Assembly: GCF_019042245.1 (NCBI RefSeq)
Contig: NZ_JAHQCX010000005.1
Span: 308,959 to 372,958 of the forward strand
Direction: 5' to 3'
Length of the DNA: 64,000 nucleotides
Origin: Diplocloster modestus
GTDB taxonomy: Bacteria; Bacillota; Clostridia; Lachnospirales; Lachnospiraceae
In this document: piece after piece, positions 44,870 through 56,029 of the stretch
Position numbering within the stretch: the stretch's first letter is position 1
Layout of the letters: each line of letters begins with the position of its first letter
Made by a program: the position numbers and the translations under genes
Notes under the pieces: generated by a model
The model's input: the letters and a program-made list of their open reading frames with translations, nothing else
What the model was told of the DNA's origin: nothing
Database searches by the model: none

Positions 44870-46030
44870 TTAATTACCGAAGAGGGATGCGAAAAAGTTC
44901 TTGATCGCATTCCATATATTTGAGAAGAAAGCGCCGATACCGGAGTTATCAAAATTCAGATCCAGATCCAATCCGCTTAATTTGTCATAAATATCCTTTG
45001 CCTGATTCAGCAGGGTATCCACATCAATATCCAGATCACTGAACTTCTTCATCAGCTCCAACAGCTGCTGTTTATCATGATCGGATAGGGTGATTTCCAG
45101 TTTATCAGAGGCTTTGTTGATCACCTCCATAATGTCCTCATCGCTGTCCAGGCCGTTCTCTGCTACGTACTGCTTGATGAGGGCGATCAGCTCTTCCACT
45201 TTCTGGGGATCCCCGATGGTTTTCGCCAGTTCGCCGGTCAGGGCCAGCTCGTTATTGGCCACGGCCAGGGAGTCCTTCGGCAGCTCTTTACCGGTCATCT
45301 GCTCATAGGCTTTCGCTACGCCTACCAGTGCCGCAGTACCAGCAATGGGTTTGGGTCCTGCCACGACTACATTGGCATCTTCAATACCGGCGGTAACCAG
45401 AGCGTTTCGATACATATTTTCCGTACAATAATTAATGTTAAAACAGCTGACATTGATTCCGGACCCTTTGTCCAGTTTATTAATCAGAACTGAGGACCAG
45501 GACTTGGAGCCGATCAGCTTGGAATCTACAAATTCATCCAGATACGCGTGCTCTTCCGCATTCGTGACCTGTACCACATCAAATTCACTCAGGTCACGTC
45601 CTTCCAGGCCCAGAAGCCTGAGAACCGTAGCCTTTTGGCTGTCATCAAGATCCGCTCCCAATGCCAGATACGGTTTGGAAGTGGGCGGTTCTGCCTGGGT
45701 AGGCGTTTCCGTCGGGGCAGGCGTCTCTGACGGAGTAACCTCAGGAGTCGGCGTCGGATTATTGATCTCATTGGAAGCCCCGTTCTGCGCAGGAGTCGGC
45801 GTCGGAGCCGGGGTGGGCGTAGGCGTCGCGGCCGGGACTGCCTCCGGGGTGGGTGTAGGCGTCGCTTCCGGGGCCGGCGTCGGCGTCGCTTCCGCCCCGC
45901 CTTCAGCCGACACAGCCTCCGCGCCCTGCTGTGCGCCGTCAGCCGGCTGTTCGGTTGCAAAAGCTGTCATCGTTGACATCATAAGTGTGACCACTGCTAA
46001 AAATATGGCCAGCATCCTTTTCTTTTTCAT
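44870..46030 (-). CDS. secreted DUF1002 protein with Thr-Pro-rich linker
   Basis: The 386-residue protein has a signal peptide (MKKKRMLAIFLAVV to about residue 26, cut near AFA), a 90-residue linker rich in PTPTP and Glu, and a DUF1002/YpuA-like domain from about 125 on (KPYLALGADLDDSQKATVLR, VQVTNAEEHAYL). The last 25 residues are hydrophobic-amphipathic (IGAFFSNIWNAIKNFF). No LPXTG signal or cysteine lipobox is seen. Function unknown; the linker suggests the domain is extended through the cell wall. Confidence 0.85.
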   Translation of the reverse strand: MKKKRMLAIFLAVVTLMMSTMTAFATEQPADGAQQGAEAVSAEGGAEATPTPAPEATPTPTPEAVPAATPTPTPAPTPTPAQNGASNEINNPTPTPEVTPSETPAPTETPTQAEPPTSKPYLALGADLDDSQKATVLRLLGLEGRDLSEFDVVQVTNAEEHAYLDEFVDSKLIGSKSWSSVLINKLDKGSGINVSCFNINYCTENMYRNALVTAGIEDANVVVAGPKPIAGTAALVGVAKAYEQMTGKELPKDSLAVANNELALTGELAKTIGDPQKVEELIALIKQYVAENGLDSDEDIMEVINKASDKLEITLSDHDKQQLLELMKKFSDLDIDVDTLLNQAKDIYDKLSGLDLDLNFDNSGIGAFFSNIWNAIKNFFASLFGN

Positions 46031-46236
46031 GTTCTCTCCTCCTATAATTAGGTTCAGAATAATTGCTGCGGCTACCCGCCGCTGTTAAATACCTGACCAT
46101 TATAGCACACTCTTTCCAAATATGTTTTAATAATATCTGAAAATTATATTAAATATAATTACCATATAATTTCCTTAATACGAGCGTTCTGCCACACCTA
46201 TGGATATGGATGAACATTTTATGTTACCCTTTCTTA

Positions 46237-47196
46237 TCACCGCAAAATAATATAGATCATATAACCCACATAACAGATCACCATGATTACCCCCTCCATA
46301 CGGTTCACTTTCCGGTTTGACGCAATGAAGAAATAGGACATGATGCTGACCACAATCAGGAATACCATATCATATAGGGATTCCTGGTTTACCAATACCG
46401 GATGGATGGCGGATGAGGCGCCCAGTACCAACAGAATGTTGAATATGTTTGAGCCCACCACATTACCCATGGCAATGTCGCTCTCGCCCTTCCTAGCCGC
46501 TACCACCGAGGTCGCCAGTTCGGGAAGCGAGGTGCCGATCGCTACGATCGTCAATCCGATCAGGGTTTGGCTCAGGCCGAACGCAGCGGCGATCTGTGTC
46601 GCGGCGCTGACTACCAGATTGCCGCCGATGACGATCCCCAGCATACCGGCTAAAATGTAAATAATGCTGACCGCGGGGGACTTCAGCGGCTTGTGATCTT
46701 CCGGAAAATCCTGAAACTCTTTTCTGGCCTTCAGCGCATCCTTTAGCGTATAAGCCAGGAATACGGCGAACAGTACCAGCAGAACCATTCCGTCATACCT
46801 GGACACATAAGCGGTGGCCTGTCCGAACAACACTTTGTCCAGGCACATCACCAGAAGAACTATGGTAATCAGAATGGAATAAGGGAATTCTCTTCGGATC
46901 ACCGACCGTTTCACCGCGATCGGCGTCATAACCGCACTGAGTCCTGCCACTACCAGCAGATTAAAAATGTTGGAACCGATTACATTGCTGACCGCCAGCT
47001 CGTTTGCGCCGGAAATCGCCGCATTGATACTGACGGAAGCTTCCGGCAGGCTGGTTCCCATCGCTACGATCGTAAGCCCGATAATGATGCTGGGGACTTT
47101 CAGCAGCTTAGCTATGTTGGAACTTCCTTCTACGAAATAGTCGGCGCCTTTTACCAGAAAAATAAAGCCAACTGCCAATAACAGATACTTTAACAT
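46237..47196 (-). CDS. CaxA/YrbG-type Na+/Ca2+ or cation exchanger
   Basis: The 319-residue membrane protein has two homologous halves, each with the cation-exchanger motif: MGTSLPEASVSINAA then SNVIGSNIFN, and IGTSLPELATSVV then GNVVGSNIFN. About ten membrane segments are present. It moves divalent cations against sodium or protons. The gene lies under a yybP-ykoY manganese riboswitch, so manganese may be an actual substrate besides calcium. Confidence 0.93.
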   Translation of the reverse strand: MLKYLLLAVGFIFLVKGADYFVEGSSNIAKLLKVPSIIIGLTIVAMGTSLPEASVSINAAISGANELAVSNVIGSNIFNLLVVAGLSAVMTPIAVKRSVIRREFPYSILITIVLLVMCLDKVLFGQATAYVSRYDGMVLLVLFAVFLAYTLKDALKARKEFQDFPEDHKPLKSPAVSIIYILAGMLGIVIGGNLVVSAATQIAAAFGLSQTLIGLTIVAIGTSLPELATSVVAARKGESDIAMGNVVGSNIFNILLVLGASSAIHPVLVNQESLYDMVFLIVVSIMSYFFIASNRKVNRMEGVIMVICYVGYMIYIILR

Positions 47197-47287
47197 TTAC
47201 CATTCCTCCAGCTTTTTCTAATAGTATGTGCGCTTTTGTGTCTGAACAAACGCTTCCTTTTTCCGCTCTGCTTTTCCCAACAAAAAA

Positions 47288-47421
47288 AGACTGTTTATTG
47301 CAACACAAAACTGCAATAAAAGTCTCGCTACAACGATAAGAAGTATGCGGCCCGGATTATTCCCATAATCGTGATGACGGATCCGCATAACATTATTGCT
47401 AATGCCAGCTACTCCCCTTTA
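47288..47421 (-). promoter_or_regulatory. yybP-ykoY (manganese) riboswitch with overlapping terminator
   Basis: On the minus strand AAAGGGGAGTAGC starts the element, the conserved CGTCATCACGA part of a three-way junction follows, then TTGTAGCGAGACT closes it; these are the conserved blocks of the yybP-ykoY class. The closing strand AGACT-TTTATTGCAG overlaps a terminator stem (47288-47325) with a seven-T run. Ligand binding would favour the riboswitch over the terminator and turn the exchanger on. Confidence 0.85.
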
Positions 47422-47664
47422 TCTTTGCTAAGTATAAACAATTCAAAAGGGCCTTGTCAAGCGCCGATATCAAAAATCAGCCGTGAATAGTAACTGCTGA
47501 TAAAATGTTTTATTTTCCTAAATATTTTTTAGGCACGCTAAAAGTTTTTGTATATATCAACGGATAACCTTACAAGTTTCCTTCTATTATCGTTCAATCT
47601 GCGAATAGCCCTTTTTTTGTATTTTGATATAATAATAGTATCAAAGGAAAGAGAGGTGTATCAT

Positions 47665-47754
47665 ATGTTCCTTGTTGCATATATTTTAGTATTCTCATTG
47701 TTAGCAGCGGAGGCTTATCCCGTTCTTCGCAACAGTTGGAGAAAATCCCGCTAG
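47665..47754 (+). CDS. possible 29-residue membrane peptide
   Basis: The ATG at 47665 follows AGAGGTG by about seven bases. The peptide MFLVAYILVFSLLAAEAYP has one hydrophobic segment and a basic tail. The region upstream to 47422 has no other gene. No family known; it may not be real. Confidence 0.35.
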   Translation: MFLVAYILVFSLLAAEAYPVLRNSWRKSR

Positions 47755-47981
47755 TATGCGGATCCGGTCCCCGAATTGATCCGGATCAATCTTTACGATT
47801 GGCCCTTATCATATTGACCTTACCATCATTGCGTTCCTATGTTCTGCTTTATAACTTCTCAGAACCAGGCCGGCACTCCAGTTTACCGTATATGCCGGAA
47901 TCCCTGGTTCTCATTGATTTTATCTTTCTTTTCCACTATATTGTGATACAATAAATGAAAACATTTTACAGGAGGTTCCCC

Positions 47982-48665
47982 ATGAACCCGAATATTTTGT
48001 ATGAAGATAATCAGCTTCTGGTCTGCTGTAAGCCGGCCGGTGTTCCGGTTCAGAGCAGACAGATCGGCGTGATGGATATGGAGAGTTCTCTGAAGAATTA
48101 CCTGGCTTCGAAAGGAAAATCCGGACAGGCTCCCTATCTTGGTCTCATCCATCGTCTGGACCAGCCGGTGGAAGGTATCCTGTGTTTTGCCAGAACACCG
48201 GCTGCTGCAGCCTCCCTAAGTTCACAGCTGACAGATGGGACCATGCGCAAATATTACCTGGCCGTAACCACTGCCGTACCTGCGCATGCTCAGGGCACAC
48301 TGACGGATTATCTGCTGAAAGACGGCAGAAAGAATCTCTCCGCCGTAGCGGACCCCACCATAAAGGGCGCGAAAAAATCGGTACTGTCCTACCAGGTCCA
48401 GGCTGCACAGGATTCCCGCGCTCTGCTGGAAATACAGCTGAAAACCGGCCGCCATCACCAGATCCGTGTGCAGCTGTCCCACGCGGGCTTTCCTCTTTGG
48501 GGGGATACAAAGTATAATCCGCAGTCCGCATCCCCTGACGAATGGCTGCAAATCGCACTGTGCGCATATCGGCTGGAATTCCGCCATCCTGCCACCGGTA
48601 AGGATATGACTTTCAAAATCATGCCGGAAAATGAGATTTTCAGGACATTTGCCAATAATCTGTGA
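47982..48665 (+). CDS. RluA-family pseudouridine synthase
   Basis: The 227-residue protein has the catalytic motif LIHRLDQPVEG (Asp about 50), and later KTGRHHQIRVQLSHAGFPLWGD. It lacks an N-terminal S4 domain. It makes pseudouridine in rRNA or tRNA. The ATG at 47982 follows AGGAGG; the earlier ATG at 47955 has no site. Confidence 0.92.
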   Translation: MNPNILYEDNQLLVCCKPAGVPVQSRQIGVMDMESSLKNYLASKGKSGQAPYLGLIHRLDQPVEGILCFARTPAAAASLSSQLTDGTMRKYYLAVTTAVPAHAQGTLTDYLLKDGRKNLSAVADPTIKGAKKSVLSYQVQAAQDSRALLEIQLKTGRHHQIRVQLSHAGFPLWGDTKYNPQSASPDEWLQIALCAYRLEFRHPATGKDMTFKIMPENEIFRTFANNL

Positions 48666-48738
48666 CACGGACCTCTATGCCATAAACCAAACCGTCTGAC
48701 CGTATTCCCAGACCGGCAGCCCGTATGAGGTGAAAAAT

Positions 48739-49524
48739 ATGCTTACGATTGAATACTGTGGTTATCACACACACAATCCGGATCAGGATTTGATTTACCG
48801 GCCTGCCGGAACACTCAGCTATCTGTTTCTGCTGGCGCTCTCCCCCATGTCCTTTTATTTTACGGACGGGACCAGCCAGGCCGCCAGGCCTGGTGCCTGT
48901 ATTCTATACGCTCCGGGTATTTATCAGCATTATCAGGCTGAAAAGGAATTCTTCAACAGTTATGTCCACTTTTTTTGCAGCGACAGCATGGTTTCAGAAA
49001 AATCACTGCGCATCAACGAACTGTTTTATCCGGACAGTGCGGAAAGGCTGAACTGGCTGATCAAACAGCTATATCATGAATATCTGAACCCCACGGCCGA
49101 TTCTAAAGAAATGGCTGATCTGTATCTGCGCCAGCTGCTGATCCTGCTGCAGCGTGACCAGCGCAAGGAAAATATCCCTGCCGAACAGAGGTCCGGAATC
49201 TATCCCGAGTTGTTGGCCTTAAGAGAGCAGATGCTCAGTTCCTGTGAGCAGCCCTGGGCAGTGGAACAGCTCTGTGATATTCTAAACATCGGCAAAAGCC
49301 AGCTCTATCTGTATTACCGGCGTTTCTTTCACAGCTCCCCCAAGGAAGACCTGATACAAGCCAGGCTTCAAAAGGCCCGGTATCTGTTGACCAACAGCAA
49401 CGTGACGATACAGCAGGCAGCGTTCGATTCGGGATTCCAGAATATCTGTCATTTCAACCGGCAGTTTAAGCTGCATTGCGGGTGTACGCCGGGTGAGTAT
49501 CGGGATAACCTGCAAGGCCGGTAA
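48739..49524 (+). CDS. AraC family transcriptional regulator
   Basis: The 261-residue protein has an N-terminal cupin-like sensor and a C-terminal double HTH (AVEQLCDILNIGKSQLYLYY, VTIQQAAFDSGFQNICHFNR, then CTPGEYR). It is convergent with the neighbouring GH51 gene, 52 bases away, and probably controls it. The ATG at 48739, eight bases after GAGG, is preferred over the GTG at 48730. Confidence 0.9.
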   Translation: MLTIEYCGYHTHNPDQDLIYRPAGTLSYLFLLALSPMSFYFTDGTSQAARPGACILYAPGIYQHYQAEKEFFNSYVHFFCSDSMVSEKSLRINELFYPDSAERLNWLIKQLYHEYLNPTADSKEMADLYLRQLLILLQRDQRKENIPAEQRSGIYPELLALREQMLSSCEQPWAVEQLCDILNIGKSQLYLYYRRFFHSSPKEDLIQARLQKARYLLTNSNVTIQQAAFDSGFQNICHFNRQFKLHCGCTPGEYRDNLQGR

Positions 49525-49576
49525 ACGCGGGGAACGAATAAGGCGGCGTCATCTGTTTTAATCAGTGAATATCGAA

Positions 49577-51145
<1,569 letters not shown>

Positions 51146-51333
51146 TCAAGTTATCCCATTTACCATTAAAAAGGAACTGTCTTTTATCTTTATGTATTGA
51201 CTTTTCTTCCGGTTTTTATCGTTTTTCATCAAAGCGATACGTTGAAAATACCGGTTATAAAAAAGACGAATACAGATATACTAATCAGGAATGTTAAGAA
51301 AACAAATCTGCCGCAGAGGAACTGGGTGAACAT

Positions 51334-52395
51334 ATGGATTGGAAACTGACGAAAAGAAAAAAAGCAACCCTTGTCATTATCGGGGTAACCATTGCAGTCT
51401 ATCTGGGTATGAAATACCTGCTTCCACTGGTTATTCCATTTTTCATCGCTCTTTTTCTGGCGCGTTTCATGCAGCCCCTTATTCGAAAAATTAGAAAGAA
51501 AATAAAAATCAACAGCGGCCTTCTGGCAGGAATCTTTCTGTTGATCGCCGGCAGCATTTTATTCTTTCTTCTGTTCCTTCTTACAGAAAAACTGATATCC
51601 CAGATCGTGTACCTGCTTAACCATCTGAGTGTGTACGAAAGCCGCCTTCGGAATATCCTCTACGGCTGCTGCTGCTGTCTGGAAGACTGGTTTAAGATAC
51701 CGGCGGAACAGCTGCAGAACGTAATACTGGAAAACATCACGGTCTTTATTGACAACCTCCAGGTAAATCTGATCCCCACAATTATGAACGAGTCTGTGAA
51801 TTACATCCGGATATTTGTAGAAATACTGGGCGTAGTCCTGATTACGGTCATTTCCACCATATTGATCGCCAAGGATTTCGATAAGCTGAAAGAGTGTAAC
51901 AGCAAATATTACTATTATCGTTACATCCAGAATCTGGGACACCACCTCATGGCTGCAGGCGGTTCCTATATGAAAGCGCAGCTGCTGATCATGACCATCA
52001 TCGCCGTCATCTGCATCCTGGGCCTCCTGCTCCTGAAAAACCCCTATGCGCTTCTCGTCGGCATAGGCATCGGTCTTCTGGATGCCCTTCCGGTCTTCGG
52101 CACCGGTTCCGTACTGATCCCCTGGGTCATTATAGAGCTTCTGCGCGGAAACTTCTTCCAGGCAGCTATCCTGTTCAGTCTCTACATCATATGCAGCTGC
52201 ACCCGCGAATTCCTGGAGCCAAAACTAATCGGAGATAAACTGGGTTTCCCACCGGTGGTCATCATCATAACCATATATATTGGTCTAAATCTGTTCGGAA
52301 TCCCCGGCGTTTTCCTGGGCCCTATCTCACTGCTGCTGATCGGAGAAATCGTCCACGAGATCTTCATACACTATAGTTTGAGTTTGAAGAAGTGA
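51334..52395 (+). CDS. AI-2E family transporter
   Basis: The 353-residue membrane protein has about eight hydrophobic segments in the AI-2E/UPF0118 layout, with the C-terminal motif DALPVFGTGSVLIPW near residue 250. Family members export autoinducer 2 or act as Na+/H+ antiporters; here the role is not known. The gene ends 17 bases before the first giant palindrome. Confidence 0.88.
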   Translation: MDWKLTKRKKATLVIIGVTIAVYLGMKYLLPLVIPFFIALFLARFMQPLIRKIRKKIKINSGLLAGIFLLIAGSILFFLLFLLTEKLISQIVYLLNHLSVYESRLRNILYGCCCCLEDWFKIPAEQLQNVILENITVFIDNLQVNLIPTIMNESVNYIRIFVEILGVVLITVISTILIAKDFDKLKECNSKYYYYRYIQNLGHHLMAAGGSYMKAQLLIMTIIAVICILGLLLLKNPYALLVGIGIGLLDALPVFGTGSVLIPWVIIELLRGNFFQAAILFSLYIICSCTREFLEPKLIGDKLGFPPVVIIITIYIGLNLFGIPGVFLGPISLLLIGEIVHEIFIHYSLSLKK

Positions 52396-52411
52396 ATTTG
52401 TTTTAGGGGCC

Positions 52412-52713
52412 GGGGCTGCTGGAGGGGGATGCCGGGTTCCGGGCAGGGCTTTGCGGGGATGGACGGGGTTGAATGGACGGGCCGGCGCGGGGAAATTCCC
52501 GCCGCTGAAAAAGCAACCTCATAAACAGCTACAGGAGCCTCTGAAAGCAGTGGGAATGTCGGCGTGTGAGCCTCTATTCCCACTTAAGTCTCCCTCCGCT
52601 ATTCGGCCATGCTTTTTCTGCGGCGGGAATTTCCCCGCGCTGGCCCGTCCATTCAACCCCGTCCATCCCCGCAAAGCCCCGCCCGGAACCCGGCATCCCC
52701 CTCCAGCAGCCCC
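52412..52713. repeat. giant palindrome A
   Basis: Arms 52412-52515 and 52610-52713 (104 bases each) are inverted copies differing at about four positions. They are GC-rich (for example GGAGGGGGATGCCGGG). The 94-base centre holds a smaller AGTGGGAAT/ATTCCCACT hairpin. Frames within the arms are mirror translations and not genes. Confidence 0.95.
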
Positions 52714-52907
52714 TACACTAAATCTATTGGGAGCGATTGCCTTTTCATAACCGCTCAAATATATATTGTTTCAGTCCACCCCCGGCAGTTTTGCAGAGTT
52801 GACCGCTTCTTACAGAGCTATATAACGATACCTTATATACATCGGGGATTACCAGTTTTCTACGCCCACTACCTCCTTCAAGCGAATATGGACGATATAG
52901 ACCCCCA

Positions 52908-53084
52908 GAGACTGTCCGAAAACCAGGGCGCAGCCCGCCAGGGAGAGCGGTGTCTATGGGCCTCTTCCTCATATAAGGCGCCCGCGTCAAATCTTAATGA
53001 AATCGGGTAACAGCCTTAAGTGAGGAAGAGGCCCATAGACACCGCTCTCCCTGGCGGGCTGCGCCCTGGTTTTCGGACAGTCTC
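52908..53084. repeat. giant palindrome B
   Basis: Arms 52908-52971 and 53021-53084 (64 bases) are perfect inverted copies. A short further match (TAAGGC/GCCTTA) extends the stem. The loop is about 49 bases. The sequence is unrelated to A and C as far as I can see. Confidence 0.95.
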
Positions 53085-53200
53085 CCCACAAATAAAGTAA
53101 CGAATATATCACTCATCATGTTGAACAAGATGAAACAACAAAGCACATACCTTAAAATTTGTATCCTCCTATTGCAAACTCTAAGCTTTTATTAGAGTAG

Positions 53201-53614
53201 GAGCAGAGACGCCGGAAACGACTTCCCCGGACAGGGATTACGGCAGTCCTTTGGCTGATACCGGGACGGTTGGCCCACCTCATCGCAGCGCTTCTTTGTG
53301 TCCGCTTCCGGCGGGCATAGGGCGGCTGAGTAACCGCTTAGTGAAATTCAAAAGCCGGATTCAGGATGCACGGCGGACTTCACGTCCGACGGGCAAGGGC
53401 CACTGAGCCGGGAACGCATCCTGCGTTCCTGGCGAATTGGCCTGGTTCCTGAATCCGGCTTTTGGATTTCACTTAGCTGCTACCAGCGCAAGCCATCAGC
53501 CCGCCGGAAGCGGACACAAAGAAGCGCTGCGATGGGGCGGGCCAACCGTCCCGGTATCAGCCAAAGGATTGCCGTAATCCCTGTCCGGGGAAGCCGTTTC
53601 CGGCGTCTCTGCTC
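53201..53614. repeat. giant palindrome C
   Basis: Arms 53201-53366 and 53447-53614 (about 167 bases) match almost perfectly for the outer 115 bases (four changes), diverge over about 22 bases, and match again over the inner 28 (AAAAGCCGGATTCAGGA). The 80-base centre has small hairpins such as GGAACGCATCCTGCGTTCC. It ends 24 bases before the GH112 stop. Confidence 0.95.
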
Positions 53615-53638
53615 CGGCCCCCCTAAAACAAAATCCCC

Positions 53639-55795
53639 TTAAATCTCATACCAACGTATCTCATTAGCCTCCAGCTCCAGCTGGAAGCTGCTCTTATCTC
53701 CTGTGTAAATTGTTGTTGTCTGAGGCTCATAGGTATTGTTGACTACGCAGTATTTTCCGCTGTCTACGTAAGCGTGTACTTCTACGTTAAAGTTGCTGCT
53801 GAACCATTTGTATAGATTCTCCTCATCGTGGGTGCTCCACAGAATGGAACGGTAGAGCAGGCGGTTGTTCTCGAAGCTGTAGGGCAGCCCGCTTAAGTAC
53901 ACGGCCCTTCCCTGGCCGAAATCATTTACAGCCATCTGGACTTCCTGGTCCCGCTGGGCCAGGATTGTGGTACCTTCCAGGGCGAAGATATTCTTCTTGC
54001 CCTCTCCGAAATCCACCGGACCTGTACAGTCTTCCAGAATGAAGTGGCTGTGTTCTTCCCAGTTGTATTTATCATAGCCCAGTGTGAAGTCTCTTTCTTC
54101 CTCTATGCCAAATACGTTGGCCAGCTGGATGAATCTGCCGTTGGCCTGATGGCCGGTGGGTTCTCCGACGCCGATCAGTCCTCCTCCCTGATGGACGAAT
54201 TCTTTTACGGCGGAGGCGATCACCGGATCGCACCACCATTCACCGCCGGTATATGCGGTATCCGCGTCGCCTACGTTTAGCAGGACGTCGATGTCGTTCA
54301 GGATGGAGGGGTCTTTCTTAATGTCCTCGAAGCTGATAAAGCGGACATCAAAGGGGGCTCCTGACAGAGCCTCGATGACTCCCGCGTAGGAATAGTTCTG
54401 TTTGTGGTAAATGGCGTGATGTACCATGTGGTTGCCCCAGGCTCTCATCCTGCCCCAACAGTTTAGGACCGCGATGGTTTTGATGCAGTAGGGCGTTGTG
54501 CCTTTGATATTTTTATAGAGTTCCCGGAACTCGTCACATACGGATTCTACGTAATCCACGAAATCGGGGAACTGGGTCGCTAATTTCAGGTATCCGCCGT
54601 AGCCGATCCGGTCCACAGGTTTCCGCAGGATCGCCCGCCGGGCTGTGACCCACCCTTCCTTGGCCAGTTTAACCGGATCGCCGCCCTCGTAGAAGGTGTC
54701 CGGGAAGAAATAGGGTAAAAGGCGGCCCTCCGTATATTTTACGCCCTGGATATCGCTGATCAGCCGCAGCGTCGCGCCGTTTCCAACACTTCCCACCACT
54801 GCGTCCAGACCCAGTGTTTTGAACTCTTCCATAAACGGCTCGGTTCCGATCCAGTGGTCTCCCAGGAACATCATGGCTTCCCGGCCGCATTCATGGGTAA
54901 TGTCCACCATCTCGCGCACGATCTTCGCCACCTCCCGGCGCTGGAACGCCTGGAAGTCCCGGAACTCCTTCGTGGGTATCCGGTAGTTGTTATTATAATA
55001 GCCCTGGTCGATGATGTATTCCGGCCGGAAAGGATAACCCGCTTCTTTTTCAAACTGCTCCAGAATATACGGGCTCACCGATGCGGAATATCCATACCAG
55101 TCCACGTATTTCTCCCGCGCCAGCTCGTCGAAAATCAGTGTGAACTGGTGGAAAAACGTGGTAAACCGCAGTACCTTTACATAAGGATGATCCTTGATAA
55201 ATTTCCTGAGCCGCTTCATGGTATAGGCGTGAGTCTTTGGCTGACGGACATCGAAAGTAATCTGATGCTCCACATTTTCCCAATTGTTGGTAACTGCGTT
55301 GTACATATGAACCGGGTCCCACATGATATAGGCCAGGAAGCTGACCGTGTAATCGTGGAACGGCTCGGTCTGGATCGTCACGTCCCCACCCTTTTCGTCA
55401 TAGCTCCATTTGTCTGTGGAAACCACTTCACCGGTGGTCCGGTCGATCACTTCCCACCAGCGATTGATATCATCCCGGCTGTTGGGGGTCAGCATATCGG
55501 GGTAAAGCCCTTTCATCAGATGGACCTTAAGCCTTCTGCCCGTCGCTGTGTAAAAAGGTGTCATTACATACATCTGCTGTATTTCATCCGGATTGGCCAT
55601 CGCCCATGCATTATCTTTTCGTGTTGTATAATAAGTCGAATATATTTTAGCGTCCACTTCCCGAAGCTCTTTGGGAAAGTCAGTACCATCACAGTCTCTG
55701 ACTGCATCTGCCCCCCAGCGGTCCATCAGCGTCAGAGTCTCCGGGATGACGTCAATGTCGGTCGGTATGGTGACACGGCCTTTCGTATGTTCCAT
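53639..55795 (-). CDS. GH112 beta-galactoside phosphorylase
   Basis: The 718-residue protein is a 1,3-beta-galactosyl-N-acetylhexosamine phosphorylase family member. Asp313 in FLGDHWIGTEP lies at the number and motif of the general acid of the Bifidobacterium lacto-N-biose phosphorylase. The N-terminal RWGADAVRDCDGTDFP is a family block. It splits galacto-N-biose, lacto-N-biose or galactosyl-rhamnose by phosphate to galactose 1-phosphate. Substrate choice cannot be settled here. No signal peptide, so it acts inside, fed by the importer upstream. Confidence 0.93.
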   Translation of the reverse strand: MEHTKGRVTIPTDIDVIPETLTLMDRWGADAVRDCDGTDFPKELREVDAKIYSTYYTTRKDNAWAMANPDEIQQMYVMTPFYTATGRRLKVHLMKGLYPDMLTPNSRDDINRWWEVIDRTTGEVVSTDKWSYDEKGGDVTIQTEPFHDYTVSFLAYIMWDPVHMYNAVTNNWENVEHQITFDVRQPKTHAYTMKRLRKFIKDHPYVKVLRFTTFFHQFTLIFDELAREKYVDWYGYSASVSPYILEQFEKEAGYPFRPEYIIDQGYYNNNYRIPTKEFRDFQAFQRREVAKIVREMVDITHECGREAMMFLGDHWIGTEPFMEEFKTLGLDAVVGSVGNGATLRLISDIQGVKYTEGRLLPYFFPDTFYEGGDPVKLAKEGWVTARRAILRKPVDRIGYGGYLKLATQFPDFVDYVESVCDEFRELYKNIKGTTPYCIKTIAVLNCWGRMRAWGNHMVHHAIYHKQNYSYAGVIEALSGAPFDVRFISFEDIKKDPSILNDIDVLLNVGDADTAYTGGEWWCDPVIASAVKEFVHQGGGLIGVGEPTGHQANGRFIQLANVFGIEEERDFTLGYDKYNWEEHSHFILEDCTGPVDFGEGKKNIFALEGTTILAQRDQEVQMAVNDFGQGRAVYLSGLPYSFENNRLLYRSILWSTHDEENLYKWFSSNFNVEVHAYVDSGKYCVVNNTYEPQTTTIYTGDKSSFQLELEANEIRWYEI

Positions 55796-55836
55796 ATGAA
55801 AAGTCCTCCTGATAATTCCGGATTTTAAACTCCGGG

Positions 55837-56016
55837 TTATTTATATTTGCGGTTGTAGAACCACAGCAGCACTACCAGGCCGGCCAGGCCCAGAAGCATT
55901 ACTCCCAGTCCGGCTGCGCCCACGTTCTTCTGTCCGATGACCACCAGGGAAAGGCTGATGATAAATACGACCAGAACCACCAGTGCGGTTACGATTTTCT
56001 TTGCAGTTTCACTCAT
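55837..56016 (-). CDS. DUF6903-like small membrane protein
   Basis: The 59-residue protein starts MSETAKKIVTALVVLVV, with two hydrophobic segments (about 8-27 and 33-52), and ends in WFYNRKYK. It resembles DUF6903 proteins that accompany CUT1 sugar transporters in Lachnospiraceae. AAGGGGG lies eight bases before the ATG. It sits between the second permease and GH112 in one operon. Function unknown. Confidence 0.8.
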   Translation of the reverse strand: MSETAKKIVTALVVLVVFIISLSLVVIGQKNVGAAGLGVMLLGLAGLVVLLWFYNRKYK

Positions 56017-56029
56017 AATGTCAACCCCC

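Noticed and set aside
45435..46088. 217-codon frame on the plus strand
   Set aside because: The Gly/Val repeats are the reverse of the Thr-Pro linker codons of the DUF1002 gene.
52451..53010. Overlapping frames in the palindrome block, both strands
   Set aside because: They are mirror-image translations of the inverted-repeat arms and lack starts with ribosome-binding sites.
54854..55828. 324-codon frame on the plus strand
   Set aside because: It is antisense to the clear GH112 gene and has no family features or ribosome-binding site.
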